A stretch of 46,855 nt of DNA from positions 1 to 46,855 of the forward strand of contig NZ_JPWI01000021.1 in assembly GCF_003326795.1 (NCBI RefSeq), written 5' to 3'. Within the stretch, counting starts at the first letter, position 1; each line of letters opens with the position of its first letter. This document shows, piece by piece, positions 1-8,351 of this stretch. A program made the translations under genes and the position numbers. The stretch is from Thalassospira profundimaris (GTDB lineage: Bacteria; Pseudomonadota; Alphaproteobacteria; Rhodospirillales; Thalassospiraceae). Under the pieces are notes generated by a model. The model did no database searches. It was given only the letters and a program-made list of their open reading frames with translations, and was not told where the DNA came from.

Positions 1-311
1 CAAATTGCCGAGGTATATTTGGCAAAGATGATCGGCTCTGGCGGCACTTCCAGACCCGATTCTGCGGCGTGGTCGGCATAGTTCAGACCGATGCAGATGA
101 ATTTGCCGGTCTGGCCAACACAGGCACCAAGGCGCTGTTCGCCTTCAACCAGCGGCAGACTTTCCGGATCGATTGACTTCAGATCATCAAGGCGGGTCAG
201 AACGTCGCCTGCGATATCATCGACATGGGCCGAAAGGTCGCGCAGATTGCCGTTGGCATCAACCAGTGCGGGTTTTTCTGCACCGCGTTCTCCGTAACGT
301 GCGAACTTCAT
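1..311 (-). CDS. Fumarylacetoacetate hydrolase family protein, N-terminal part (cut by window edge)
   Basis: The gene runs off the left edge; only about the first 103 codons are visible, starting with MKFARYGERGAEKPAL. The visible part has the N-terminal lid typical of FAH-family hydrolases (DLSAHVDDIAGD, then CIGLNYADHAAE and PPEPIIFAKYTSAI). These phrases are typical of 2,4-diketo-3-deoxy-L-fuconate or -rhamnonate hydrolases and of proteins annotated as ureidoglycolate lyase. Such enzymes cleave a C-C bond in a diketo acid using a divalent metal; the metal ligands lie beyond the window. The start is supported by an AGGA-type ribosome site upstream. A decayed short-chain dehydrogenase lies just upstream on the same strand, which fits a former sugar-acid operon. 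The family is secure; the exact substrate is inferred. Confidence 0.8.
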   Translation of the reverse strand, partial: MKFARYGERGAEKPALVDANGNLRDLSAHVDDIAGDVLTRLDDLKSIDPESLPLVEGEQRLGACVGQTGKFICIGLNYADHAAESGLEVPPEPIIFAKYTSAI

Positions 312-341
312 ATTTCGTCCAATCCTTTGTTCAAATTCCGA

Positions 342-690
342 TCAGGCGGTCCAGCCACCATCAACAACATGCCCGGCCCCTGCAACCGAGGCGATATTGA
401 TAATTGATCCCTCACCTTTTTCAAGCATTCCCGGCTGGACCGTACGGATCATTCTGAACTGGGATTTGACATTTATTTCAAAGGCCAAAGCCCATTCTTA
501 CTCCGTGACTTCAAGGATTGTCCCTTTGTCAACAATCCCTGCACAGTTAACAGGCCATCGACAGCACCAATATCGTCAATCAACGCCGTAATGGCATTCT
601 TGTTGGTCACATCAAATCTGTGGGCCTCGATACCGTCAAGAGCCCCCAGCTCCGCAAGCGCTTCGGACCGGGAATTCCGACCGCAGGATC
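342..690 (-). pseudogene. Degenerate short-chain dehydrogenase (SDR), sugar-acid type
   Basis: Read on the minus strand, pieces of an SDR appear in different frames. First comes EALAELGALDGIEAHRFDVT, then GAVDGLL. After a frameshift come AGIVDKGTILEVTE, an in-frame stop, EWALAFEINVKSQFRMIRTV and GEGSIINIASVAG. The sequence then jumps directly to the SDR C-terminus GAGHVVDGGWTA and a stop at 342-344. The Rossmann glycine motif at the N-terminus and roughly 100 residues that should hold the YxxxK catalytic motif are missing. The gene therefore has at least three independent lesions and cannot make an enzyme. Its neighbour is an FAH-family hydrolase, so it was probably a 2-keto-3-deoxy-sugar-acid dehydrogenase of the same pathway (inference). 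The 5' limit is approximate. Confidence 0.85.
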
Positions 691-830
691 ATTGAAAGAC
701 AAGTGCATTATTCACCCCACCGGGTGAGGAGGTCTATGCGGACTGAAGTCGCCTCTCGAACCTCCAGTCCGGTAAGAGAGTTCACATAACCTGATCAGCC
801 AGAACTGATGCCATCCAACAGGAAAGAACG

Positions 831-863
831 AACCGGGCCTGAAGCCTGAAACCAGGCCCGGTT
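831..863 (-). terminator. Hairpin downstream of the serine hydrolase gene
   Basis: An 11-bp perfect stem (AACCGGGCCTG pairing with CAGGCCCGGTT, arms 831-841 and 853-863) encloses an 11-nt loop. It lies 41 bases beyond the stop of the minus-strand hydrolase gene. Read on the minus strand it is followed by a pyrimidine-rich GTTCTTTCC rather than a clean T run, so it is a probable but not ideal intrinsic terminator of the fcs-thiolase-hydrolase operon. No gene is seen between 691 and 904. Confidence 0.7.
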
Positions 864-904
864 ATAATTTCACAGCCCCATTTCACAGGACAGAAGCTGT
901 TTTC

Positions 905-2134
905 CTATTTCGACAGTTTTTCAGTAATTTGACGAAACAGCTCCAGGTTTCCCTCGTCATGACCGACAGGATCAGGAGTGTGGCTTGCCTTGACGATCAC
1001 CAGATTGTTTTCCGGGTCGACATAGATGAACTGGTGGAACAAACCGATCGCGGAATATGCATCTGATCCAGGAATCGTCCACCACTGGTACTGGTAACCA
1101 AAGGGCTCACCCTCAGCAGTTGGCTCAAACCCTTCGTCGGGGATCGTAGCTTCGTCAACCCAGTCGGCGGGAACAATCTGTTTGCCGTTTGCCTGCCCCT
1201 TGTTCAGGAACATCAGGCCAAACCGTGCATGATCACGCGCCGTAGCGTTAAGCCCGGCACCAAAAAACTCGCGCCCGACATCTTCCGGACCATCCATGAC
1301 CCAATAAGCATCATTCTCCATACCCGCCGGTTTCCACAACTTTTCCGACATATATTCGGCACCGGTCTTGCCAACAGCGCGTTCAAGAACACATCCCAAA
1401 ACACTGGTATCAAGTGTGGCGTAATTGAACACCTCGCCGGGCTTGTTCTGACTTGCCACAGAGTCATTGGCTGCGTAGTCGCACCAGCGGTATTTGTAGG
1501 CGACCAGAGAATTGTCATGAACCTGGGTTAACTGGGTATCGCTGCCAAACTGATAGATTTCCTGCCATTCCACGCCAGAGCGCATATGCAGAAGGTTGCG
1601 GATCGTCGGACCGTCATAGCCAGACCCCGCCATTTCGGGCAGATAATCAGTAACCTTGTCATCCAGACTTTTGATAAAACCATCGTCAAGAGCCAAGCCG
1701 ATCAACGTCGAAACATAAGACTTCGCCACGGAAAAGGTCATGAAGCGCGTGTTGGCATCACTGCCGTTTCGGTAGCTTTCATGGACAATTGCCCCGTCCT
1801 TGACCACCACCAATGCATTGGTGGATGTAGCTTCAAGATACGCTGCAAGGGAAACCGTCTCGCCATCCAGCGTATAGCCATCATCAAGCGAAGCCGGTTT
1901 CTCGGGAAGCGCCCAGACATTGTTGCCAGCCTCAACTGTCCGGGTCGCAAAGATCTGGTCCATATGCTGAAAAGTTAGAACATTCAGCGCGGGTGAAAAC
2001 ATATGAGCACGAGCATTGATCATGGTTGGTGTCAACCAACGTGACGTCTCTTCCATAGCAAGAGCAGGCGCCGTATTAGTAACGATGCCCGTAGCCACCA
2101 ACGCGGCAGTCAAAAAACGATTTCGCGACAGCAT
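905..2134 (-). CDS. Secreted serine hydrolase, class C beta-lactamase fold (family VIII esterase-like)
   Basis: This is a 409-residue protein with a clear signal peptide (MLSRNRFLTAALVATG...APALA), so it is probably periplasmic. It belongs to the beta-lactamase/penicillin-binding-protein-like hydrolases. The nucleophile motif SxxK appears as SVAK within MTFSVAKSY, and a YxT-type second motif follows in FNYATLDTS. ATG at 2134 is preferred over the upstream ATG at 2155, because a strong GGGAGG ribosome site lies between them with good spacing to 2134. It is the last gene after the CoA-ligase and thiolase genes on the same strand, with a short gap. Relatives include 6-aminohexanoate-dimer hydrolase and family VIII carboxylesterases. 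The context suggests release of hydroxycinnamate from an ester before uptake, which is inference. A cell-wall role is the alternative. Confidence 0.8.
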   Translation of the reverse strand: MLSRNRFLTAALVATGIVTNTAPALAMEETSRWLTPTMINARAHMFSPALNVLTFQHMDQIFATRTVEAGNNVWALPEKPASLDDGYTLDGETVSLAAYLEATSTNALVVVKDGAIVHESYRNGSDANTRFMTFSVAKSYVSTLIGLALDDGFIKSLDDKVTDYLPEMAGSGYDGPTIRNLLHMRSGVEWQEIYQFGSDTQLTQVHDNSLVAYKYRWCDYAANDSVASQNKPGEVFNYATLDTSVLGCVLERAVGKTGAEYMSEKLWKPAGMENDAYWVMDGPEDVGREFFGAGLNATARDHARFGLMFLNKGQANGKQIVPADWVDEATIPDEGFEPTAEGEPFGYQYQWWTIPGSDAYSAIGLFHQFIYVDPENNLVIVKASHTPDPVGHDEGNLELFRQITEKLSK

Positions 2135-2218
2135 TAAACAACCTCCCGTTTTCATCTTGATCTTGTTTTAATTCGTTCTGGCGTTTGCCGCCGTCGAACC
2201 AATTTCAAGCGCAGGCAC

Positions 2219-3469
2219 TCAGCCCAGTTCGGCGCGTTCGATCAGAACAGCAATGCCCTGACCACCGCCGATGCAGGCGGAGGCGATGCCATAGCGACTG
2301 CCCGATCTGGTCAGTTCGCGCGCAAGCGTGTTGGTAATGCGCACACCGGTTGCGCCAAGCGGATGACCAATCGCGATTGCACCACCATTGACGTTGACCT
2401 TCTCCTCGTCCAAGCCAAGTTCGCGAATACATGCAATGATCTGTGCACCAAAGGCCTCGTTGATTTCGATCCGGTCGATCTGATCAAGAGTCAGACCGGT
2501 TTGATCAAGAACGGCCTGAATGGCTGGTACCGGGCCGATCCCCATGATTTCCGGCGGAACACCAACAGCCGCGCCCGCAATAATGCGCGCATGCGGCGTC
2601 AGACCGTTCCGTCTGGCATATTCGGAACTTCCCAGAACCACACCGGCAGCACCGTCAACCACGGCAGATGAATTACCGCCTGTCTGGACACCACCGAATG
2701 CCGGGCGCAACTTGGACAGGATTTCATACGGAGACGGGCGAATGTGACTGTCAGCGTCAACAGCTTCGACCTTGCGCGGGAGTTTGATGGTGCGCGGATT
2801 GCCGTTTTCCATTTCAAAGGTTTCGTTGGTCACGGCAACAACTTCACCACCGAGGAAACCGTTCTGCTGCGCACTGACCGCACGCGCAAAACTGCGTTCG
2901 GCAAACCGGTCGACTTCTTCGCGGGTGATGTTGTATTTCTTTGCAAGGTTTTCCGCCGTGTCGCCCATGGTGCAACTGACGGCAGGATCAAGAAGCGCTT
3001 CCCACAAGAAGTCCTTGAATTCAACCTGCCCCATCCGGAAACCGCTGCGATGGGTATAGGCAGCAATCGGATTGCGGCTCATGGATTCCGTTCCGACACA
3101 CAACGCCAGATCGCCGCGCCCAAGAGAAATATGGTCGGCTGCCTGCAAGATGACTTCGATGCCGGTCCCGCAGATACGCTGTACAAGATGTGCTGGCCGG
3201 TCATACGGCACACCCGCATACAATCCGATATGACGTGGCGTCATATAAGCATCGTACGAAGCCTGCGCCATCGAACCGGCAACCGTAAAATCGATATCAG
3301 CGGGGCTTACGCCGGCATCGGCAATTGCAGCACGTGCAGCCTTGATCCCGAGATCAATCGGGGAAATCAAACCGAATGCGCCGGTATAGTCGACAAAGGG
3401 TGTGCGTTTGCCGCCAAGCAACCAAACATCTTCAAACTCGGTCCGCAGACCTTTGGAAATTGTAGCCAT
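2219..3469 (-). CDS. Thiolase (acetyl-CoA acyltransferase family)
   Basis: A 416-residue thiolase. The nucleophilic cysteine is C100 in QRICGTG, the catalytic histidine is H369 in [12 protein letters not shown], and the second cysteine is C399 in ACIGGGQG. The NEAFGAQ loop is present. ATG at 3469 is chosen because it starts the conserved MATISKGL... region one base after the upstream ligase stop and has a GGGAAC ribosome site; a longer open frame to 3562 would overlap the ligase deeply. In a hydroxycinnamate pathway it would split the aryl-3-oxopropionyl-CoA into aroyl-CoA and acetyl-CoA, the last beta-oxidation step. The family is certain; substrate specificity comes from the neighbours. Confidence 0.92.
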   Translation of the reverse strand: MATISKGLRTEFEDVWLLGGKRTPFVDYTGAFGLISPIDLGIKAARAAIADAGVSPADIDFTVAGSMAQASYDAYMTPRHIGLYAGVPYDRPAHLVQRICGTGIEVILQAADHISLGRGDLALCVGTESMSRNPIAAYTHRSGFRMGQVEFKDFLWEALLDPAVSCTMGDTAENLAKKYNITREEVDRFAERSFARAVSAQQNGFLGGEVVAVTNETFEMENGNPRTIKLPRKVEAVDADSHIRPSPYEILSKLRPAFGGVQTGGNSSAVVDGAAGVVLGSSEYARRNGLTPHARIIAGAAVGVPPEIMGIGPVPAIQAVLDQTGLTLDQIDRIEINEAFGAQIIACIRELGLDEEKVNVNGGAIAIGHPLGATGVRITNTLARELTRSGSRYGIASACIGGGQGIAVLIERAELG

Positions 3470-3470
3470 C

Positions 3471-5336
3471 TCAGTTCCCTTTTCTCGCGACCATGACGCT
3501 TTCCGGAATTGGTTCCCGGTACAAGTCCGCAACCTTGTCAGCACGCCTGACCTGAACAGCACGTTGATTGATGGAGCCCTTGTCCGTCACTTCATGAGCA
3601 TCAAGATCCGGAGAACTTTCGAGAAGAATGGCGCGCGCCACAAACTGCGCACTTCCTGTCGCCTTGGCGCCGAGCGCATTAAGACGCTCCTGGAATACAG
3701 ACCGCACAAGCGGGTGGGACGCGATGTCACGTTCGGATGCATCAGCGGGAAGGTCGCGGCACAACTTTCGGCATGCCGTAAAATCGGCGAACAAAAGAGC
3801 CCCGATATGGTTTTCATTCAGTCCGGTCAGGACCGCATCACGCACATAAGGCGCAAAGGTCTCGGCAATCGCGGTACGGATGGATCCAACATGAACCCAC
3901 GTACCTGTCGAAAGCTTGAAATCTTCGCTGACGCGGCCGTCAAAAAGGAACCCGCGCTCAATATCATCGGGGTCAACAAATTTCAGCGCGTCGCCGATCA
4001 TGTAATAGCCTTCTTCATCGAAGGACTCGCGGGTCTTGTCAGGCTGGCGCCAGTAACCCGGCGTGATGCTTGGGCCACGCAGGCGCAGTTCCTGCTTTTC
4101 AGCATTGGGGACAAGTTTGACTTCAAGACCCACTGCCGGAAGACCGACACTTCCGGCCTGATCGACAGGCCATGTGGTTGTGAAAGCAAATGGTGCCGTT
4201 TCCGTCGAGCCATAACCGGTCACGATCATGACCTTTTCGCCAACGGTATCAACAGCCACTTCCTCAAGACTGTCCCAAACATACTGGGACAACCCTGCCC
4301 CGGCATATTGCATCAGTTTCAATCTGGCAAAGAAGCTCGTGCACAGTCGCTGATTATCCCTGAGGTGGTGGACAAGTGCCTCGTACCCCTTGGGAACATT
4401 GAAATACAATGTCGGGGAAACTTCACAAAGGTTCCGAACGGTTTCGACAATCCCATCGGGGGTCGGCTTGCCCTGATCAATATAAAAACTGCCACCGTTA
4501 TAAAGGGCGATCCCGAAATTATGGTTTCCGCCCGCTGTATGGTTCCAAGGCAACCAGTCAACAAGAACAGGCGGTTCATCCTGAAGAAATGCAAGCGTAT
4601 GGCGCAGCATCATCTGGTTGAAGCACAGCATGCGCTGGGTATTGATCACCGCCTTTGGCATTCCGGTGGAGCCGGAGGTGAACAGAAACTTTGCAATTGT
4701 GTCTTCTGTAATCTTTGCATTGGCGTCATCGACAATGTCGGTTGCAACGGTTTTCACGACATCTTCAAACCGGTCACAGGCATATGCGCTCAGCGGGCTC
4801 TCGCAGACAACAAGACGCGCATCTGCGGGCATTACCGCCGCAAGTGCCTTGCTGTACTTTGCACCATTATCAACAAATATCAGGCCCGGCTGAAGCAGCT
4901 CGACGATGTGACGTAATTTGGCATAATCTGTTGAAACCAGCGAATAAGCCGGTGATACCGGCGCATAGGGAATACCGGCATACATTGCCCCCAGCGCCAG
5001 CAGACCGTGCTCAAGACTATTGCCCGACAAAATAAGAACCGGGCGTTCTTCAGACAGGTTTTGCGTCAGTAAATACTGCGCGATGCTGCGCACCTGGTCA
5101 CGGGTTTCCCGATAGGTTCGGGATTGCCAGGCACCTTTTGCATCCCGGTCAGCAAGAAACAGCCGATCCGGCGCCTGTTCCGCCCAATGATCCAACCGGT
5201 CCGTGATGGCCCTTGGATATTCATCGGGCTCCTCGCACGAACGAATATAGATCGCGCCGTTTTCTCCCTTTGATACAGCAACACGTGTATCACCCATGCG
5301 AACCGGACGGAGCCCGGGTTCAGCAACCATCGCCAT
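3471..5336 (-). CDS. fcs: Feruloyl-CoA synthase-like acyl-CoA ligase
   Basis: A 621-residue AMP-forming ligase of the acyl-adenylate superfamily. The AMP-binding P-loop FTSGSTGMPKAV is at about residues 219-230. The N-terminal third (LFLADRDAKGAW, RSIAQYLL, LSGNSLEHGLLALGAMYAG, APVSPAYSL) reads like feruloyl-CoA synthases, as does VDWLPWNHTAGG after the P-loop. It activates ferulate, p-coumarate or related acids with ATP and CoA in the cytoplasm. It heads a minus-strand operon with the thiolase (1-bp gap) and the secreted hydrolase. A GGAGG ribosome site precedes the ATG, and a 19-bp palindrome 31 bases upstream is a likely operator. The divergent partner operon supplies dehydrogenase and hydratase. 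The exact acid used is inferred. Confidence 0.88.
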   Translation of the reverse strand: MAMVAEPGLRPVRMGDTRVAVSKGENGAIYIRSCEEPDEYPRAITDRLDHWAEQAPDRLFLADRDAKGAWQSRTYRETRDQVRSIAQYLLTQNLSEERPVLILSGNSLEHGLLALGAMYAGIPYAPVSPAYSLVSTDYAKLRHIVELLQPGLIFVDNGAKYSKALAAVMPADARLVVCESPLSAYACDRFEDVVKTVATDIVDDANAKITEDTIAKFLFTSGSTGMPKAVINTQRMLCFNQMMLRHTLAFLQDEPPVLVDWLPWNHTAGGNHNFGIALYNGGSFYIDQGKPTPDGIVETVRNLCEVSPTLYFNVPKGYEALVHHLRDNQRLCTSFFARLKLMQYAGAGLSQYVWDSLEEVAVDTVGEKVMIVTGYGSTETAPFAFTTTWPVDQAGSVGLPAVGLEVKLVPNAEKQELRLRGPSITPGYWRQPDKTRESFDEEGYYMIGDALKFVDPDDIERGFLFDGRVSEDFKLSTGTWVHVGSIRTAIAETFAPYVRDAVLTGLNENHIGALLFADFTACRKLCRDLPADASERDIASHPLVRSVFQERLNALGAKATGSAQFVARAILLESSPDLDAHEVTDKGSINQRAVQVRRADKVADLYREPIPESVMVARKGN

Positions 5337-5366
5337 GAGACGAAACCTCCAGTTATCTTTTCTTAT

Positions 5367-5385
5367 TTGTTATAATTCATAACAA
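5367..5385. promoter_or_regulatory. Palindromic operator 1 of the fcs/SDR divergent promoter (putative MarR site)
   Basis: TTGTTATAATTCATAACAA is a near-perfect inverted repeat about 31 bp upstream of the fcs start. A second copy differing by one base lies at 5547-5565. On the fcs strand it overlaps -10-like TATGAA/TATAAC, with TTGATG at -35-like spacing upstream, so binding would block fcs transcription. MarR regulators of hydroxycinnamate genes bind such palindromes, and the MarR gene at 10262 is the obvious candidate (inference). Confidence 0.8.
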
Positions 5386-5546
5386 TCATAAATAATTACA
5401 TCAAGCGGAATATCGCAAAGGGTGTTCGGGTGCTGAATATACTCGCGTATCGAATGATATAGATCGCGCGCGTGAAGAGATAATTTTTCCCTGATTTTCA
5501 TCACATTAAACACAATTGACGGCGCTTTTTTGATGTGCAAGTATAA

Positions 5547-5565
5547 TTGTTATAAATCATAACAA
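5547..5565. promoter_or_regulatory. Palindromic operator 2, overlapping a -10 box for the plus-strand operon
   Basis: TTGTTATAAATCATAACAA lies 14 bp upstream of the SDR start codon and matches operator 1 at 18 of 19 positions. A perfect TATAAT at 5542-5547 overlaps its left edge. TTGACG at 5516-5521 could be the -35 box, though the 20-bp spacing is long. The overlap suggests repression by steric block, relieved by a CoA-thioester ligand as in CouR-like MarR proteins (family knowledge, not shown here). Confidence 0.8.
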
Positions 5566-5579
5566 ACCTAGGTGAGGAA

Positions 5580-6344
5580 ATGCTGCTTAATCAGGTTCCA
5601 GCAATCATTACCGGTGGCGGAAGCGGCCTTGGCGCGGCAACTGCACGTACATTTGCGGTTGCCGGGGCACGGGTTGCGATTTTTGATCGCGACCTGAGCG
5701 CAGCCAAGCGCATTGCAAGCGAAACGGGTGGCATTGGTCTGGAAGTCGATGTTTCGGATCCGGAGTCGGTAGCCCAGGCCTTCAAAAAGGTTAAGCAAAA
5801 CTTCGGCATCCCGCGCGCCCTGGTCAATTGTGCAGGTATCGGAACAGCAAGCCGGATCTTGCCGCGCGACGGGACATTACCGATCAGTGATTTTATCCGG
5901 ACGCTCAATGTGAACCTGACAGGCAGCTACATCACCATGAGCCATGCAGCGCAACTGATGTCCGAAGCGACACCGCTTAACGACGACGGGGAGCGTGGCG
6001 TTATCATCAACACATCTTCGGTCGGCTATGAAGATGGACAGATTGGCCAATGCGCCTATGCCGCATCCAAAGGCGGGATAGCGTCGATGACCCTGCCAGC
6101 CGCCCGTGAACTTGCCCGGATCGGAGTCCGGGTGATGGCCATTGCGCCCGGACTGTTTGCGACTGCAATGACAGACACCCTGCCCGATGCAGCACGCGAA
6201 GCGATTGCCGCGAACATTCCATTTCCGAAGCGGCTCGGCAAAGCACAGGAATTTGCCGATCTTGCCCGCCATATTGTTGAAAACACAATGCTCAACGGCA
6301 CTGTTATTCGCCTTGACGGCGCAGTTCGCCTGCAGGCCCGATAA
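5580..6344 (+). CDS. SDR-family 3-hydroxyacyl-CoA dehydrogenase
   Basis: A 254-residue short-chain dehydrogenase with the cofactor motif TGGGSGLG at residues 11-18 and NCAGIG at about 83-88. The catalytic serine is in INTSSVGY near residue 146 and the YxxxK pair is Y160/K164. An acidic residue after beta-2 (FDRD) favours NAD+ over NADP+. It resembles type II 3-hydroxyacyl-CoA dehydrogenases. In this operon it would oxidise the 3-hydroxy-3-arylpropionyl-CoA made by the neighbouring hydratase to the 3-oxo thioester. The start follows a strong GGTGAGGAA site. It is the first gene of the plus-strand operon, 14 bp after operator 2. Confidence 0.88.
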   Translation: MLLNQVPAIITGGGSGLGAATARTFAVAGARVAIFDRDLSAAKRIASETGGIGLEVDVSDPESVAQAFKKVKQNFGIPRALVNCAGIGTASRILPRDGTLPISDFIRTLNVNLTGSYITMSHAAQLMSEATPLNDDGERGVIINTSSVGYEDGQIGQCAYAASKGGIASMTLPAARELARIGVRVMAIAPGLFATAMTDTLPDAAREAIAANIPFPKRLGKAQEFADLARHIVENTMLNGTVIRLDGAVRLQAR

Positions 6345-6379
6345 AGACTGACTGATTGCTTAAATTAAGGAACAAGAAC

Positions 6380-7159
6380 ATGACGAATGGCGCGAATGAC
6401 GTATTGGACGTTGCGGTCGATGGTTCGATTGCACGTTTGACCATCACGCGGCCTGACAAGCGTAACGCGGTTAGCGATACGCTCATGGAGGCACTCGAAG
6501 CCTTTTTCTCCAATCCGCCAAAGGATGTCAGGGTCGTCATTCTGGCTGGCGAAGGGGGGCATTTTTCGGCAGGCCTTGATCTTGCCGAGCATGTTGCACG
6601 AAATGCAGCAGAAACGATGCGGCATTCACGTAACTGGCACCGGATCATGGATATGATCCAGTTCGGCGGCTTGCCTGTCATTTCGCTTCTCAAGGGTGCG
6701 GTGATCGGGGGGGGGCTTGAACTGGCCAGCGCCACCCATATCCGCATTGCGGACAAGACGGCATTTTATCAGCTTCCCGAAGGCCGCCGCGGCATATTTG
6801 TCGGTGGCGGGGCTTCTGTTCGCATTGGCAGGATCCTTGGTGCGGATCGCATGATCGAGATGATGCTGACCGGCCGCAAATATGATGCCGAAGAAGGTTT
6901 ACGTCTTGGGTTCTCACATTACGTGTGCGACTCAGAAGACGATGCAAAAGAAAAAGCCGCAGAACTGGCGACCACCGTCGCCGAGAATGCTCAGCTTTCC
7001 AACTATGTCATGATTCAGGCATTGGCTCGGATCGAAGACATGTCGAAGGCCGATGGATTGTTTACCGAAAGCCTTTGTGCCGCACTGACCCAAACAAGTG
7101 AAGATGCCCAGGAAGGTCTTCGCGCCTTTCTGGAAAAGCGTGCCCCAAGCTTCAAGTAA
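6380..7159 (+). CDS. Enoyl-CoA hydratase/isomerase (crotonase) family protein
   Basis: A 259-residue crotonase. The oxyanion-hole segments are HFSAGLDL (about residues 61-68) and AVIGGGLEL (107-115). Both glutamates used by hydratases are present (E114 in GGGLEL, E134 in LPEGRRG). It should hydrate an aryl-2-enoyl-CoA such as feruloyl-CoA. A thiolase and a dehydrogenase sit alongside, which favours plain hydration in a beta-oxidative route over the hydratase-lyase type that releases vanillin directly. ATG at 6380 is preferred to the upstream ATG at 6356 because a TAAGGA site precedes it and homology begins there. It follows the SDR gene by 35 bp. Confidence 0.88.
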   Translation: MTNGANDVLDVAVDGSIARLTITRPDKRNAVSDTLMEALEAFFSNPPKDVRVVILAGEGGHFSAGLDLAEHVARNAAETMRHSRNWHRIMDMIQFGGLPVISLLKGAVIGGGLELASATHIRIADKTAFYQLPEGRRGIFVGGGASVRIGRILGADRMIEMMLTGRKYDAEEGLRLGFSHYVCDSEDDAKEKAAELATTVAENAQLSNYVMIQALARIEDMSKADGLFTESLCAALTQTSEDAQEGLRAFLEKRAPSFK

Positions 7160-7297
7160 TCCTTGAATTTGAGGCACATGAACTTTTCTGCACCTAAAAC
7201 ATCAGGCAAGAAGCCGCGCCAAAGCGGTCGCCAGAACACTCAGGTAGGAACAGGAACACCGGAAAAAAGGTGTATCCAATTTTTGAGGAGACGTTCG

Positions 7298-8350
7298 ATG
7301 TCAGGACTTTTATTTAACCGCCGACAAATGCTCGGTATCATGGGCGGCGCCCTTGCCGCTCCGGCCATCATCGGCAAAGCGCGCGCAGCCGAAGTCACAC
7401 TTCGCCTGCATCACATGCTTCCGCCCGTGGCTCCGATGCACAAGGCGTTCTTTGAGCCATGGACAAAAGCCATCCGCGAACAGTCAGATGGTCGCATTGA
7501 TATTCAGATTTTCCCGGCCATGCAGCTTGGCGGCAAACCACCACAACTTGCAGAACAGGTGGCAAACAATGTCGTTGATATCGCCTGGACATTGACGGTT
7601 TACACACCTGGCCGCTATCCGATTTCGGAAACGCCGAGCCTGCCTTTCATGGTAACAACGGCCGAAGCAACATCGGTTGCGATGCATAAATTCATGGACG
7701 AATTCGGCCAGGACGAATATCGCGGCATGAAGCCTCTGGCCTTCCATGTCCATGCAGGCGGCAAGTTCCACATGCGCGACAAACCGATCCAGAATCAGGC
7801 CGATCTTAAAGGTTTGCAGATCCGCGCCCCGAACCAGAGCGTCGGCAAAGCCTTGTCCATTCTCGGCGCAGAACCGGTTTTCTTCCCGGTTACCGAGATG
7901 GCCGTAGGTCTCGCCAATGGTGTCATTGACGGCACCTGCCTGCCATATGAAGTTGTTCCGGCATTCAAGCTGCATGAACTGACATCAGTCCATTGCGCAC
8001 CGGCAGAAGGCGGGCGTGGTCTTTATGCAAACTCGTTTGCCTTGCTGATGGCGGGTTCCGCTTATGACCGCTTGCCTGATGATCTCAAGGCCGTGATTGA
8101 CGCCAATTCCGGCATCGACCTTTCGCGCCAGATCGGCAAGCAGTTCGACAGCTTTGAGTCCGTCGGTTACAAGATGTGCGCTGATCGTGGCAACAAATTC
8201 GTTGAAATTCCCAAAGACGAAATTGAACGCTGGCAGGCCGCCACCCAGCCCGTGATTGATGACTGGATCGAGACCCTCAATGACGCCGGTCATGACGGCA
8301 AGGTGATGATTGATCGCCTTAATCAGCTGATCGACGCAGAGACCGCCTGA
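7298..8350 (+). CDS. dctP: TRAP transporter substrate-binding protein, DctP family
   Basis: A 350-residue periplasmic binding protein. The N-terminus SGLLFNRRQMLGIMGGALAAPA carries a twin-arginine-like RR motif and a hydrophobic stretch, so Tat export is possible. The DctP segment LKGLQIRAPN keeps the arginine that anchors a substrate carboxylate in this family, and IDGTCLPYE follows. ATG at 7298 has a GAGGAG site; the open frame to 7163 has no such support. It is followed by DctQ with a one-base gap and then DctM, a complete TRAP system. In this operon the cargo is most likely a hydroxycinnamate or related aromatic acid (inference). Confidence 0.88.
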   Translation: MSGLLFNRRQMLGIMGGALAAPAIIGKARAAEVTLRLHHMLPPVAPMHKAFFEPWTKAIREQSDGRIDIQIFPAMQLGGKPPQLAEQVANNVVDIAWTLTVYTPGRYPISETPSLPFMVTTAEATSVAMHKFMDEFGQDEYRGMKPLAFHVHAGGKFHMRDKPIQNQADLKGLQIRAPNQSVGKALSILGAEPVFFPVTEMAVGLANGVIDGTCLPYEVVPAFKLHELTSVHCAPAEGGRGLYANSFALLMAGSAYDRLPDDLKAVIDANSGIDLSRQIGKQFDSFESVGYKMCADRGNKFVEIPKDEIERWQAATQPVIDDWIETLNDAGHDGKVMIDRLNQLIDAETA

Positions 8351-8351
8351 C

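Noticed and set aside
2744..3496. A 250-codon plus-strand frame opposite the thiolase
   Set aside because: It is a shadow frame of the thiolase gene, with no domain or start signal.
3402..4916. A 504-codon open frame on the plus strand opposite the feruloyl-CoA-synthase-like gene
   Set aside because: Its translation has no recognisable domain. It lies wholly opposite two well-supported genes and has no ribosome site or operon context. It is a product of the codon bias of the minus-strand genes.
6380..7159. Crotonase as a vanillin-forming feruloyl-CoA hydratase-lyase
   Set aside because: Dehydrogenase, thiolase and thioesterase in the same cluster favour simple hydration, and no vanillin dehydrogenase is present. 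Sequence alone cannot fully exclude it.
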